From: Amphibalanus amphitrite
Taxonomy: Eukaryota; Arthropoda; Thecostraca; Balanomorpha; Balanidae
Direction: 5' to 3'
NCBI RefSeq assembly: GCF_019059575.1
Contig: NW_024882025.1
Span: 186,001-250,000, forward strand
DNA length: 64,000 bases
Part shown: positions 48,501-59,705 of the stretch, piece by piece
How the letters are laid out: each line of letters starts with the position of its first letter
Numbering within the stretch: position 1 is the first letter of the stretch
Notes under the pieces: model-generated
Told to the model about the DNA's origin: nothing
The model's input: the letters and a program-made list of their open reading frames with translations, nothing else
Database searches by the model: none
Program-made: the position numbers and the translations under genes

Positions 48501-51070
48501 AAACATTGCGCCATGCTGCGAGGGCCAACACTTACAGAAAATGTTAGCTATGCGACTTATGGATTTCATTCCATCTCATATGTCCTTCATCACCGGCTGT
48601 TCCATAATTTGTACCTACATCCAGCATTCTGAAATACAGCTTATCAATAAACAACTTCCTTGCCTTCAATTCACGGTCTATCATTCGAAAGCTAGTTTGC
48701 CCCTCCCCCCCCCCCTGTGCACTTCTAGCATCCCAGTCGCCTTGTCACGATATCTGATCCTAATGCCTCGAAAACCCTACCCTGACGACACGGTACGGAA
48801 CATGTCGGAAATTCCAGACTGCGTCTAGCGCAGCGAAGGGGTAACTGCGATTGTGTGGCACCGCTCATGGCAGCTCACAATCCAAGCGCTCCAGCTTTGC
48901 TTGCGCAAAATGGCGGCGCCAGAGGATTGTTTTTGTAAATCGGATTCAATCGACTTTTGAATTTAATGTTTACAATTCAAAGGTCAGTTTTCCGCTACTC
49001 TCGCCCACTCAAAACAGTCCGTCCTGTAAGAGCCACTTAAATACGATTCTGAGCCTTCTAGAACGCACAGTTATAGTGATTATGCCGGCATAAGTTGGGT
49101 CTCAGTTCAGACCAGGACCTGAGTGATAAGCATTACGCCAAAACGCAGACGTGGCCGGGCAAAGTCTCAGCAGTGTGCTGTAACAGGCATTAGGTCACTG
49201 AGCGGGCCCGGCTAGGAATGGACACTAATCCATTACCGTAACGGATCGATAACGGTCCATGGAGGCGACATTTACACATATACGGCAATAGCTGCGATCG
49301 CTATCACTCAGCAAGTCACACCAGGCCTTCCACGTTATCGACTCAGGCGTGGTGTTTCATGCGGGCGTTGCTGGCAGCATAACGACAAATTGCAACCTTA
49401 AGTGGTGAAGGATATAAGAAAAATGAAATATCGATGGAGTCGATGCTTTCAAATGCTTTCAGATGCTTTAAAATTGGCATATACCACATGCCATAAATCA
49501 ATCTGGGATACAGCACAATGGGTTTGCTGAAACAGGGAGCTGCATTATGAAAAATGTTGTCCTTCTTGTATCAGCTGTATTCGGGGATAGGCACCGGGAC
49601 AGCTGTAGATTGTGGAACAACTCTGGTGAACAGCTCGGGCACACCATTGGGACATCTCTGGGACAGTTTTGGTACAGCTCGGGACAGCTCTCTGGCACAC
49701 TACTGTGGACCATGTGTGTGGTGCCAGCCAGCCGACAGCAATTACCATCCGTTCGGCGCTAAAAAATCACTACCGCCCCTCACCTGCCGGGGGGAGGGGA
49801 AGGGGACAGACAACGGGGAGGGCACGGACAGGTGACGGTACGGGGCGCGGTCAGAGGCAGGCACGCCGCGCTCTGCCCATTGTCACGGCTAGGGACGCCA
49901 CAGGGAGGCAGAGCGGGAAGGGGTGCCAAACAAGGGTTCACAGCCAAGTTACCCCTGCTAAACGGACCATTCTCCTGACCTAACTCGATTTGTCGGAGAT
50001 GGGTTATCCCGCTAGTTAGGCACTAGGCAGGTGGCAGTTTCGCAGGAGGGTTGAACGAGCAGACCCGAGCTGGGAGAGGAGCTCTGCCGTCAGCAGGCGG
50101 ACGGGAGCTTCGTGACCGGACCCGCCCATCTCTACCCTCCCGGCTGGCGAGCGGAGAGCTGCGACAGCTGCCGAGCTGGAGAGCTGCAGCAGCTGCGTCA
50201 GCTGCGCCGGCGGCGCCGCGGCCCTGGGAAGCAGGCGGGGCTGCCCCGGGCGGCCGGGCAGAGTGACCGAGGGGGCCCGGTCACGCACGGAAGTGGCGGT
50301 ACGAAACGGTGCCAGACTGTCAGCTCGGGAGAGCCGGCTCATCAGAGGGCTGGAGTGTCCCGTGTCCGCCGACAGCCGTTGGCTCTTCATGGCAGTCCTC
50401 AGAAGTCTGAGCAGAGTAAAACTCACAGAGAGACGGACGAGACCCAGTGATCAATCGGAAGTAGTTATTTATGAGCAGAGTTCAGTTAGAGTTCAACTGC
50501 AAGGAAATTAATCATCACACTGCATATGATGGACGATCATATTGTAGGTATTTCGGACAGGAGCTGGCACTCAGGGAATTATACGTCTCAAAACGTGGCA
50601 ACATAATTGAGCAATGAGCAGCCGATTGCTCAGACAAGCGTCTTCGAAGCGCAGGTGCCGAGTTCTTGGTTAGATGGAACATAAGTAGTGTTTGAAAGCG
50701 AATGCACCTTGCATATATCTTCCTTGAAGAGTCGAATATTATCCATAAAAATCACAAATGCCTGCGGTTCTGGCGTCGGCATCGCGCGGTGGGTGGCTAT
50801 TAGTACCTAATCCTCATGGACACTGGACAGCGACCATTTTTCAATCACAGCTAAGCCTTCTTTTCCTGGTAATCTCTCGTTTATTGATGCTAATTTGACA
50901 CATTGCCGCGACAAGGTAACGCCTCTGATGTCTCCCTCTTGGGATACAGCTAAATTAGGACCGCGTGTCCCAGCCCACTGCACAGTGTGGCCGAAGACCA
51001 GTTTAGCGCGAATTTAATCCCAGCGCCGCTCGGATCCACTGAAAATGGTTCTCTGGCTCCAAAACTGACG
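45549..51070. other. Unannotated stretch
   Basis: No exon or element with readable ends. A short degenerate tandem repeat (GGGACAGCTCTGG-like) lies at about 49590-49700. CG-rich sequence at 50.05-50.45 kb holds several CAGCTG E-boxes, but its ORFs on both strands look like composition effects. Confidence 0.45.
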
Positions 51071-51690
51071 TTTACCCCTCACCGGACCTATTGGTTTTCA
51101 AAATACCCCCCCTTCGCCGGCCGAAGGGGGGGGGGGGGTACGACCACCGTCGCTGTTTCGCCCCTGATGAAGCTAGAGCCTCGCGGAAAAAACGAGCGTG
51201 TGTGCCGTTACGAGACGCAGCAACTGGTATCCGATTTTAAGGTCTCAGGTTAACCTGTGACCTCTGAGTTCAGGTCAAGTGGCCCAAGGCACGGATTCGT
51301 TTTTTATTAATAACTTCGCGAAAAAATGCCGCAGAGTCGCAATTTTGGCATCATCGTGTTCGCCTCGCTCAGGTGCGTCGAATGGTATACTTTTTGTTCG
51401 GCTGAAGTCAACTTAAGGTGTTGACCTCGGGTCAAGGTCAGGTTAGAGCCCCCCAGATCACGAAGTTGGTCGAAGGAGGTCATGTTGCATATCATTCGAT
51501 TCGGCAGGTCTTCCTGAGTCCATTGGTGGCTTTCCCGACTCGCTAGCTCAATTTGATCAGGAGTTATTGACGAAAAACTCTTATTATCCTAGTGACGTCA
51601 TAAATGACGTCACGTAAGGCCAATAATGCAAAAGTGAAGCATCGAACCTTGCAAGGAGTGCATGAAATCACGATTCCGTGTGCTTGAGAT
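51071..51690 (+). mobile_element. TTAA element, family F, degraded copy
   Basis: Homologous in inverse orientation to 18738-19332. The left terminus has decayed to TTTACCCCTCACCGGACC. The palindrome at 51106-51138 has reversed polarity (C run, CCGGCCG core, G run). GGGTCAAGGTCAGG lies near 51430. The right boundary is uncertain. Confidence 0.6.
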
Positions 51691-53236
51691 AGTTAATTAG
51701 GCTGGAGCCTGTTCGGCCGCGCCACCCCCCACCTTGGTCAGGTCACGCCGGGCGGCCGACTAGACATGTTCAAAGCTGAATTGACGGCAAATAGGCAAAA
51801 AGTGGCAGCTGAAACTTGCTCGCTTATGTTCGGAAATGTGCGGAGAGTTCAGCCATGCCCTATTCGTCATATCCATTTTTATCCATTTTGACATTTTCCA
51901 ACTTCTTTATGAAATACTATTGTGAGAACGATACACATGCAGGGCTCCTGTTCTAACTCATTAAACTCAGAAACCATTCATTGAAAAGCTACCATGATAG
52001 CAGAAACAGCTTCATCATGAATTGTGCTATCCGATGATATGCTATTTTCTCATATATCTTCTCGAAGCTTCCGTAAAATTTACATTGAAAACTGGACATA
52101 TTTCTCAGTACCATAGCCCGATTTCAGGAACCGGAGCGTGGGTCTACTGTCGGCAGGGATATAAGTCCTCAAATGATAAAGTGGCTTAAAAATAAGGTTC
52201 TATCCGATAACTTCGGACAATTTCCTACCCATTGATAGGTATAAATAACAGTTTATCGAAAGTCGGGTTTTTGATTAAATTCGCGCTAATCTGGTATTCG
52301 GCAAGACCGTGCACTGGGCTGGGCCCAGCCTGCACTGCCATGTGCATTGGGATAGATTTCATGAACTGAAATCACATATTGGAGTTTGATAAACCGCGCC
52401 GGGACTTATAAAAATGATTCTATTGCACTTGCACGTTAAAATTCACTATGAAGATAAAAATGCATCAAAATGCAGAACAGAGTATTTCACTGATAATTTG
52501 GTACGATAACTTAATTTCCACGCCAAGCTTTGTATTGAAAGATCACGGATAGACCTAGTTAACCGTGTATACCTGTCATTCACTGGAAACCCGTCATCCC
52601 CTATCAGCCGACCACTAACTGACCACAATACTACCCCCGCACACCCGCTCAATGGCAATCACGCCACACACTGCTTCTTAACACACAGCCATCAACTTCT
52701 GCACGAGCGGGCATCAGCCACTTGATTGACCATTTGCCATACACATACGGTCGTGTAGTGCAGCCGTAAAATCGGCCCTCCGGCAGTCGGCCCGTATCAA
52801 CTGACCGGGCTGCGGTCAGTGGCAGTGAGCACTCCCGGTGCATCTCGTATAATGTGCCGTTAGTGTTACCAGCTACTGGGAGCAGGCAGCAACAGCCTCC
52901 CCCGCCAGCGGGGACTAGTTGCGGTGTCGGGAGCACCCATTACCGCTGTACCGGGGTGCCGGCTCATTCTAACGGCCGTTAGGGAGGAGTTAGTGCCGAT
53001 CATCGGCCTTGCGCCAGGGAGGTGGATTGATTCAGCCAGTAGACGCAAATTGTATCTAAAATGGAATTGGACATGCAATACTTAACATTTAATTTTTGAT
53101 GCATCTCTTCATGATAGCGCATCAGTTTCAACCAGGATGCAGGATTTATTCTAAACTGGGGGCCAGCGTCAACTTCGCATCAGCTTCCTTCCATCTCTCA
53201 ATATATTTTATGTTCTTTCTCCTTTCCATTTACCTC

Positions 53237-53262
53237 CCCTCTCTCTCTCTCTCCCTCTCTCT

Positions 53263-53308
<46 letters not shown>
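53237..53308. repeat. CT dinucleotide microsatellite
   Basis: About 70 bases of CT repeat with a few CCC interruptions. Confidence 0.95.
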
Positions 53309-53312
<4 letters not shown>

Positions 53313-53339
53313 CCGTCGTACTTCGCTCCAAGTCTCTTC

Positions 53340-53690
53340 TCTTTCCCTCTCTTTCCATCCCCGCTCCTCTGCCGCGCCGCGCCGTCCGCCGGACCCGAGC
53401 CGTGTCAGCCGGTCGGCGGCCGCCCCTCCCCTCCGTCCCTCCCGTCAATAGGGGCGCGCTGCCGTAAAAATGCGCCGCCCCGATTGGTCGCCGGCCGTCC
53501 CACTACACGGCCGAGGAGGGACGAACAAAAACCAGTGGCCAACGAAAAAATCCCAATGGAGCGAGGGGAGGAGAGGTAAAAATGCCCGCCGACGGCCGAG
53601 GGGACGCTCCGGCCTCGGTGGCGCGCCGGCGCGGCGGCCAGGGGCGGCATTTGGTGAGCGGGGAATAGGGGTGTGTGGCAGAGGCGGATC
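53340..53690. promoter_or_regulatory. CpG-rich patch with opposed CCAAT boxes next to a CT microsatellite
   Basis: After the CT repeat the sequence becomes CG-rich and carries an inverted CCAAT (ATTGG) at 53483-53487 and a direct one at 53553-53557. No exon was recognised beside it. It looks promoter-like on composition only. Confidence 0.25.
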
Positions 53691-55522
53691 CAGGGGCATT
53701 TAGGGAAAGGAAAGAAGAAATGGTTGGGTCAGGCTACGGAGGAATAGGTATTAGAGGTGAATCTAGTAGAGAAAAATCGAGCATCAAAGTTTAATGAACA
53801 AGTCAACTGAAAATCATTAGCAATTGTAACGTTAACCGAAGTATATAACGCATCGCTAACAAGAAAACATCTATTTATCAACATCTGTTTATCAACGTTT
53901 TTGAACAATGAAATAAAATGAAATAAACAAGAACCATCCCAGCATCCAGAAACGACTGCAGCTTCTCATCAACCCACGATCGTCTAGCATCGCTGCTCCT
54001 GGATAATCCAACCATTCTCAATCCCAGCACGGCCGCACGGCCGCACGGCTGCCCACTGCAAAGTAATGAGAGATGCGGCTAACGCACGGTCCACAGCCTA
54101 ATGACCTCCTGTCAACACAGATGAGAGCTCGACTGATGGATCACCCCATGGAATAGAGGACGTGATCGGTGCAGGACAAGTGCTGGTTGAAGTGCTCACT
54201 ATCACTGTTGTTAGGGAGGAAAATGACTGCTGTGCTGAGTTTCAGGCGTGAAATGCATCATTGATGTTGAAGTAATCATTTGATTGATGCAGAACTGAAG
54301 TGCAGTGAGTGATGAGGGGCTATCCAGTGATGTGCTCCGGCACATCATGCCGAGTTCAAGCAGACAGCTACAGATGCGAAAGTAAGTGCACTCATTGAAA
54401 TTAACTTCCCGACTACCTAATAATCCGTTGTCGTGTTCGATGATTTCCCAACCAACGCCAACTATGCCTGGTTCACACTGCAAAATGTTTCGGAAGATCG
54501 GGTCCGGGATAATTTTGCCTTGGTATATAGTTCATCCCGAAAGGGTTAATAAGCCGAGCTCTTTATCCAAGAATTATTATGATAGATAAAATAAACTTTC
54601 TGACACTGCCGGGTCGGCGGCCCTCGAAATACGGCCAAATTTTGCAGATCGCCCGAAAAGAAGAGCCCATTTCACATTCTTATCTGAGCCAGAAGACACT
54701 ATCTGCTCTAAAATGGAAATGAGAGTTGTTCGACTTTTGATAAATGGCCCACCCGGTTCCCTCTGGCAGAGATAAGCCGTAGCACTAAGTATAGCGGCTG
54801 GGAAGGCTGTATGAAGTGAAGGGGGCGTTCATCCCCCTGTTCCACCCCAAGAACGTTCACCCCAGGCAGGAATACATTGACACCAACAGGGCGTCTAAAG
54901 CACTGCGTCCCTTGCGCTGAAGAAACGATGTTTCCTCAGTCAGCTGTGAAGCAGCGGCATACGCCTCCCCCATTTAAAGCAGTGTCACCTCCCCGTGCGG
55001 CGAGACAGCGGTGCCACCGTCTCCGTCTCGTCACTGGCGACAAGTGGTCGTCGCCAGAGACGAACACAAGTGCGTAAAAACTGCGGAAATCATCTCATGA
55101 CCTGTCATCTGCCGACGCTCGGGGCGGCCCCGGTGCCGGGTCGGCGGCCGCCACCACCGGGGGCGCTCACCTTTTTCCGAGGGCGCGCCTGAATTTCCCA
55201 GGCTGGATGACACGGCCGCGGGCGTTTTTCCCCAGTGAGTGATGGCCACTGTTGCATTGCAATTGGATATGATGCCGGAGAGGGGAGGGGCGCAGGGGAC
55301 GGAGGGAGGGGTCCCGTGCGTCGAGCACGCTCCCATGGCACGGAGAGAGGGGGGAGGGGAGGTCGTCACCTCTCAGAGGGGTCATTGGCCCCGGAACTAT
55401 GACTGAACCTGGTCTGTCAGATGTTACAACCACAAGAGTAGAGTGGAGTCGTGTAAAAATATAAAATGTGTCATATAACCAGCAATATCGATCTAAAAAA
55501 AACATAATTACTTACAAGAGAC

Positions 55523-56470
55523 TTAACCCTCGCCCGTAAACGGCGATCTGCCACCTTCGCCCATGCAGGGGGGGGGGGTGCGACCCCCCCCCCTTGGCGT
55601 TTGAAAACGGAGCGTCGTAGAGCTTAGCGGAAAAGACCAACGGATTGCTCTCGCCGAGATCTCGCGATTGGTGGTATATTTTTTGGTCCTAGGTCAACAT
55701 TTGACCTACTTTTGACCAGTCAAAGGTCAAATTTTCGGAAAAATAGACTTTTTTCAACTTTCCGCGGCGATTGCGGCCAAACGGTGGGAGATATCGACTT
55801 GAAACCTTCACTATCGTGTTCCTTGATCAATTCTCTATCGTTTGGTATGTATTTCGTTTCCCTAGCTCTAAAAATGGCGCGTTGGGAGCGCCGGAAGTCG
55901 GTAAGGTCACAGTCGGCGGCAGAAATTCGAAAAATCAAAATTTAATTTTTTTGAAATCTGATTGTATTTTTGGATTTGGAAGGTCCATTTGCTCCCTATA
56001 GAAGCTAATATTGCTGCATATTCCCATTGAGGTGACAAGAATTAGCAAAATAGTGGTTCGGGCGCTTTTCAAAAATAGTACCGGATGCTGTTCCTCTTGT
56101 GACGTCATAGCTCCGTGACCTGACCTGACCCGGTCAAGTTTCTTATACCATATGATAGCCAATACTTGCCCCAACATGCATGGGAAGTTTCATCACGATC
56201 CATCAACCGATGTCCGTACCACCGGCAGGAGACCTCGGGCGTTGGCACTCAGTTTGTGAAAATCCGGCCGGAGGCTGTTCCCTTTGTGACGTCATAACTC
56301 CGTGACCTGACATGACCCGGTCAAATTTTTTTTTTTATCAAAAGATGCGCAAGGTTTGCCCCATAAGGTACCCAAAATTTGGCGGCGCTGCGCGCCGCCG
56401 TTTTTGCACTATTTCCGAAAAACCTCAGGGGGGGGTTGCACCAACCCCCCCCTACATGGGCGAGGGTTAA
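55523..56470. mobile_element. TTAA-bounded element, family D
   Basis: Starts TTAACCCTCGCCC and ends GGGCGAGGGTTAA. The palindromes are at 55568-55593 (G run, TGCGA, C run) and 56428-56452 (G run, TTGCACCAA, C run). The interior carries TGACCT/AGGTCA sites (55690-55735, 56115-56135, 56302-56325). Confidence 0.85.
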
Positions 56471-56689
56471 GACCGACGGCTCCTGTAACTTGATCATGCA
56501 TATAAGCTTTTCAGGATTTTGGGCATTAAAATAGAACAAGCAGTTCGCACCATGCATTGATGGAAGTCTGACCCGTAAATAGTCTGAACTCTGATGCAAT
56601 TTACGGCTAACGAGGAAAGAAAAGTTCCGGACGTCTGTCAAGACAGCCTCAGATTCAGATTCACTTTCAGAATCACATTCGGACCCCCT

Positions 56690-57745
56690 TAGATTTTCAT
56701 AAAAACTGGTCCATGGGTACAGTTTTGGACGCTGATTCCAATGCTGAAGTCTGTTTTTCGCCACATATTATACTTTGGCCCCTAGAGGCATTCAAAGTTT
56801 TTTTTGGGGCGAAGGGGGACCCCCTTAGACTTTCATAAAAACTGGTCCATGTGTACAGTTTTGGACGCTGATTCCAACGGTGAAGTCTGTTTTTCGCCAC
56901 ATATTATACTTTGGCCCCTAGAGGCATTCAAAGTTTTTTGGGGGAAGGGGGACCCCCTTAGATTTTCATAAAAACTGGTCCATGTGTACAGTTTTGGACG
57001 CTGATTCCAATGGTGAAGTCTGTTTTTCGCCACATATTATGCTTTGGCCCCTAGAGGCATTCAAAGTTTTTTGGGGCGAAGGGGGACCCTCTTAGATTTT
57101 CATAAAAACTGGTCCATGGGTGCAGTTTTGGACGCTGATTCCAATGGTGAAGTCTCTTTTTCGCCACATATTATACTTTGGCCCCTAGAGGCATTCAAAG
57201 TTTTTTGGGGGAAGGGGGACCCCCTTAGATTTTCATAAAAATTGGTCTATGTGTACAGTTTTGGACGCTGATTCCAATGGTGAAGTCTGTTTTTCGCCAC
57301 ATATTATACTTTGGCCCCTAGAGGCATTCAAAGTTTTTTTGGGGCGAAGGGGGACCCCCTTAGATTTTCGTAAAAACTGGTCCATGTGTACAGTTTTGGA
57401 CGCTGATTCCAATGGTGAAGTCTGTTTTTCGCCACATATTATACTTTGGCCCCTAGAGGCATTCAAAGTTTTTTTTTTTGGGGGGGCGAAGGGGGACCCC
57501 CTTAGATTTTCATAAAAACTGGTCCATGTGTACAGTTTTGGACGCTGATTCCAACGGTGAAGTCTGTTTTTCGCCACATATTATACTTTGGCCCCTAGAG
57601 GCATTCAAAGTTTTTTTGTGGTGAAGGGGGACCCCCTTAGATTTTCATAAAAACTGGTCCATGTGTACAGTTTTGGACGCTGATTCCAATGAAGAAGTCT
57701 GTTTTTCGCCACATATTATACTTTGGCCCCTAGAGGCATTCAAAA
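56690..57745 (+). repeat. 133-bp satellite array, forward arm
   Basis: About eight units, each with ACCCCCTTAGATTTTCATAA, GTTTTGGACGCTGATTCCAA and CCCCTAGAGGCATTCAAAG. Unit length is 132-141 bp, varying mainly in the G/T run. The ORFs across the units are by-products. Confidence 0.95.
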
Positions 57746-59705
57746 AATTGAATGCCTCTAGGGGCCAAAGTATAATATGTGGCGAAAAACAGACTTCACC
57801 ATTGGAATCAGCGTCCAATACTGTACACATGGACCAGTTTTAATGAAAATCTAAGGGGTCCCCCTTCGCCCCAAAAAAAACTTTGAATGCCTCTAGGGGC
57901 CAAAGTATAATATGTGGCGAAAAACAGACTTCATCATTGGAATCAGCGTCCAAAACTGTAACCATGGACCAGTTTTTATGAAAATCTAAGGGGGTCCCCC
58001 TTCGCCCCAAAAAACTTTGAATGCCTCTAGGGGCCAAAGTATAATATGTGGCGAAAAACAGACTTCACCATTGGAATCCGCGTCCAAAACTGTACACATG
58101 GACCAGTTTTTATGAAAATCTAAGGGGGTCCCCTTCCCCAAAAAACTTTGATTGCCTCTAGGGGCCAAAGTATAATATGTGGCGAAAAACAGACTTCACC
58201 GTTGGAATCAGCGTCCAAAACTGTACCCATGGGCCAGTTTTTATGAAAATCTAAGGGGGTCCCCCTTCGCCTTAAACAAACTTTGAATGCCTGTAGGGGC
58301 CAAAGTATAATATGTGGCGAAAAACAGACTTCACCATTGGAATCAGCGTCCAAAACTGTACACATGGACCAGTTTTTATGAAAATCTATGGGGGTCCCCC
58401 TTCGCCCCAAAAAAACTTTGAATGCCTCTAGGGGCCAAAGTATAATATGTGGCGAAAAACAGACTTCATCATTGGAATCAGCGTCCAAAACTGTACACAT
58501 GGACCAGTTTTTATGAAAATCTAAGGGGGTCCCCTTCCCCAAAAAACTTTGAATGCCTCTAGGGGCCAAAGTATAAAATGTGGCGAAAAACAGACTTCAC
58601 TGTTGGAATCAGCGTCCAAAACTGTACCCATGGACCAGTTTTTATGAAAATCTAAGGGGGTCCCCCTTCGCCCCCAAAAAACTTTGAATGCCTTTAGGGG
58701 TCAAAGTATAATATGTGGTGAAAAACAGACTTCACCATTGGAATCAGGCATCAGCGTCCAAAACTGTATCCATATGGACCAGTTTTTATGAAAATCTAAG
58801 GGGGTCCGAATGTGATTCTGGAAGTGAATCTGAATGCCTCTAGGGGCCAAAGTATATGTGGCGAAAAACAGACTTCACCATTGGAATCAGCGTCCAAAAC
58901 TGTACCCATGGACCAGTTTTTATGAAAATCTAAGGGGGTCCGAATGTGATTCTGAAAGTGAATCTGAATGCCTCTAGGGGCTAAAGTATAATATGTGGCG
59001 AAAAACAGACTTCACCGTTGGAATCAGCGTCCAAAACTGTACACATGGACCAGTTTTTATGAAAATCTAAGGGGTCCCCTTCCCCCAAAAAACTTTGAAT
59101 GCCTCTAGGGGCCAAAGTATAATATGTGGCGAAAAACAGGCTTCACCATTGGAATCAGCGTCCAAAACTGTAACCATGGACCAGTTTTTATGAAAATCTA
59201 GGGGGGTCCCCCTTCGCCCCAAAAAACTTTGAATGCCTCTAGGGGCCAAAGTATAATATGTGGCGAAAAACAGACTTCACCGTTGGAATCAGCGTCCAAA
59301 ACTGTACACATGGACTAGTTTTTATGAAAATCTAAGGGGGTCCCCCTTCGCCCCAAAAAAACTTTGAATGCCTCTAGGGGCCAAAGTATAATATGTGGCG
59401 AAAAACAGACTTCACCATTGGAATCAGCGTCCAAAACTGTACCCATGGACCAGTTTTTATGAAAATCTAAGGGGGTCCCCCTTCGCCCCAAAAAAACTTT
59501 GAATGCCTCTAGGGGCCAAAGTATAATATGTGGCGAAAACAGACTTCACCATTGGAATCAGCGTCCAAAACTGTACACATGGACCAGTTTTTATGAAAAT
59601 CTAAGGGGGTCCCCCTTCCCCAAAAAACTTTGAATGCCTGTAGGGGCCAAAGTATAATATGTGGCGAAAAACAGGCTTCACCTTTGGAATCAGCGTCCAA
59701 AACTG
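57746..59705 (-). repeat. 133-bp satellite array, inverted arm (first part)
   Basis: Fifteen units in the opposite orientation, starting TTGAATGCCTCTAGGGG. Two unit junctions (about 58806-58834 and 58938-58967) carry the element's end sequence (GAATGTGATTCTG) in place of the usual G-rich spacer. Confidence 0.95.

Larger units (their letters stand above)
51691..55522. other. Stretch with a CT microsatellite and a promoter-like patch; no supportable gene
   Basis: The long CT repeat (53237-53308) and the CCAAT patch (53.5 kb) are the only structures recognised. ORFs around 55.0-55.5 kb are CG-driven. Confidence 0.45.

Noticed and set aside
50016-50450. Ala/Leu/Arg-rich ORFs on both strands
   Set aside because: CG-driven open frames opposite one another, with CAGCTG repeats; no splice-consistent structure.
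56690-59705. CRISPR-like array
   Set aside because: Repeats are contiguous units of about 133 bp with no unique spacers, in a eukaryotic setting.
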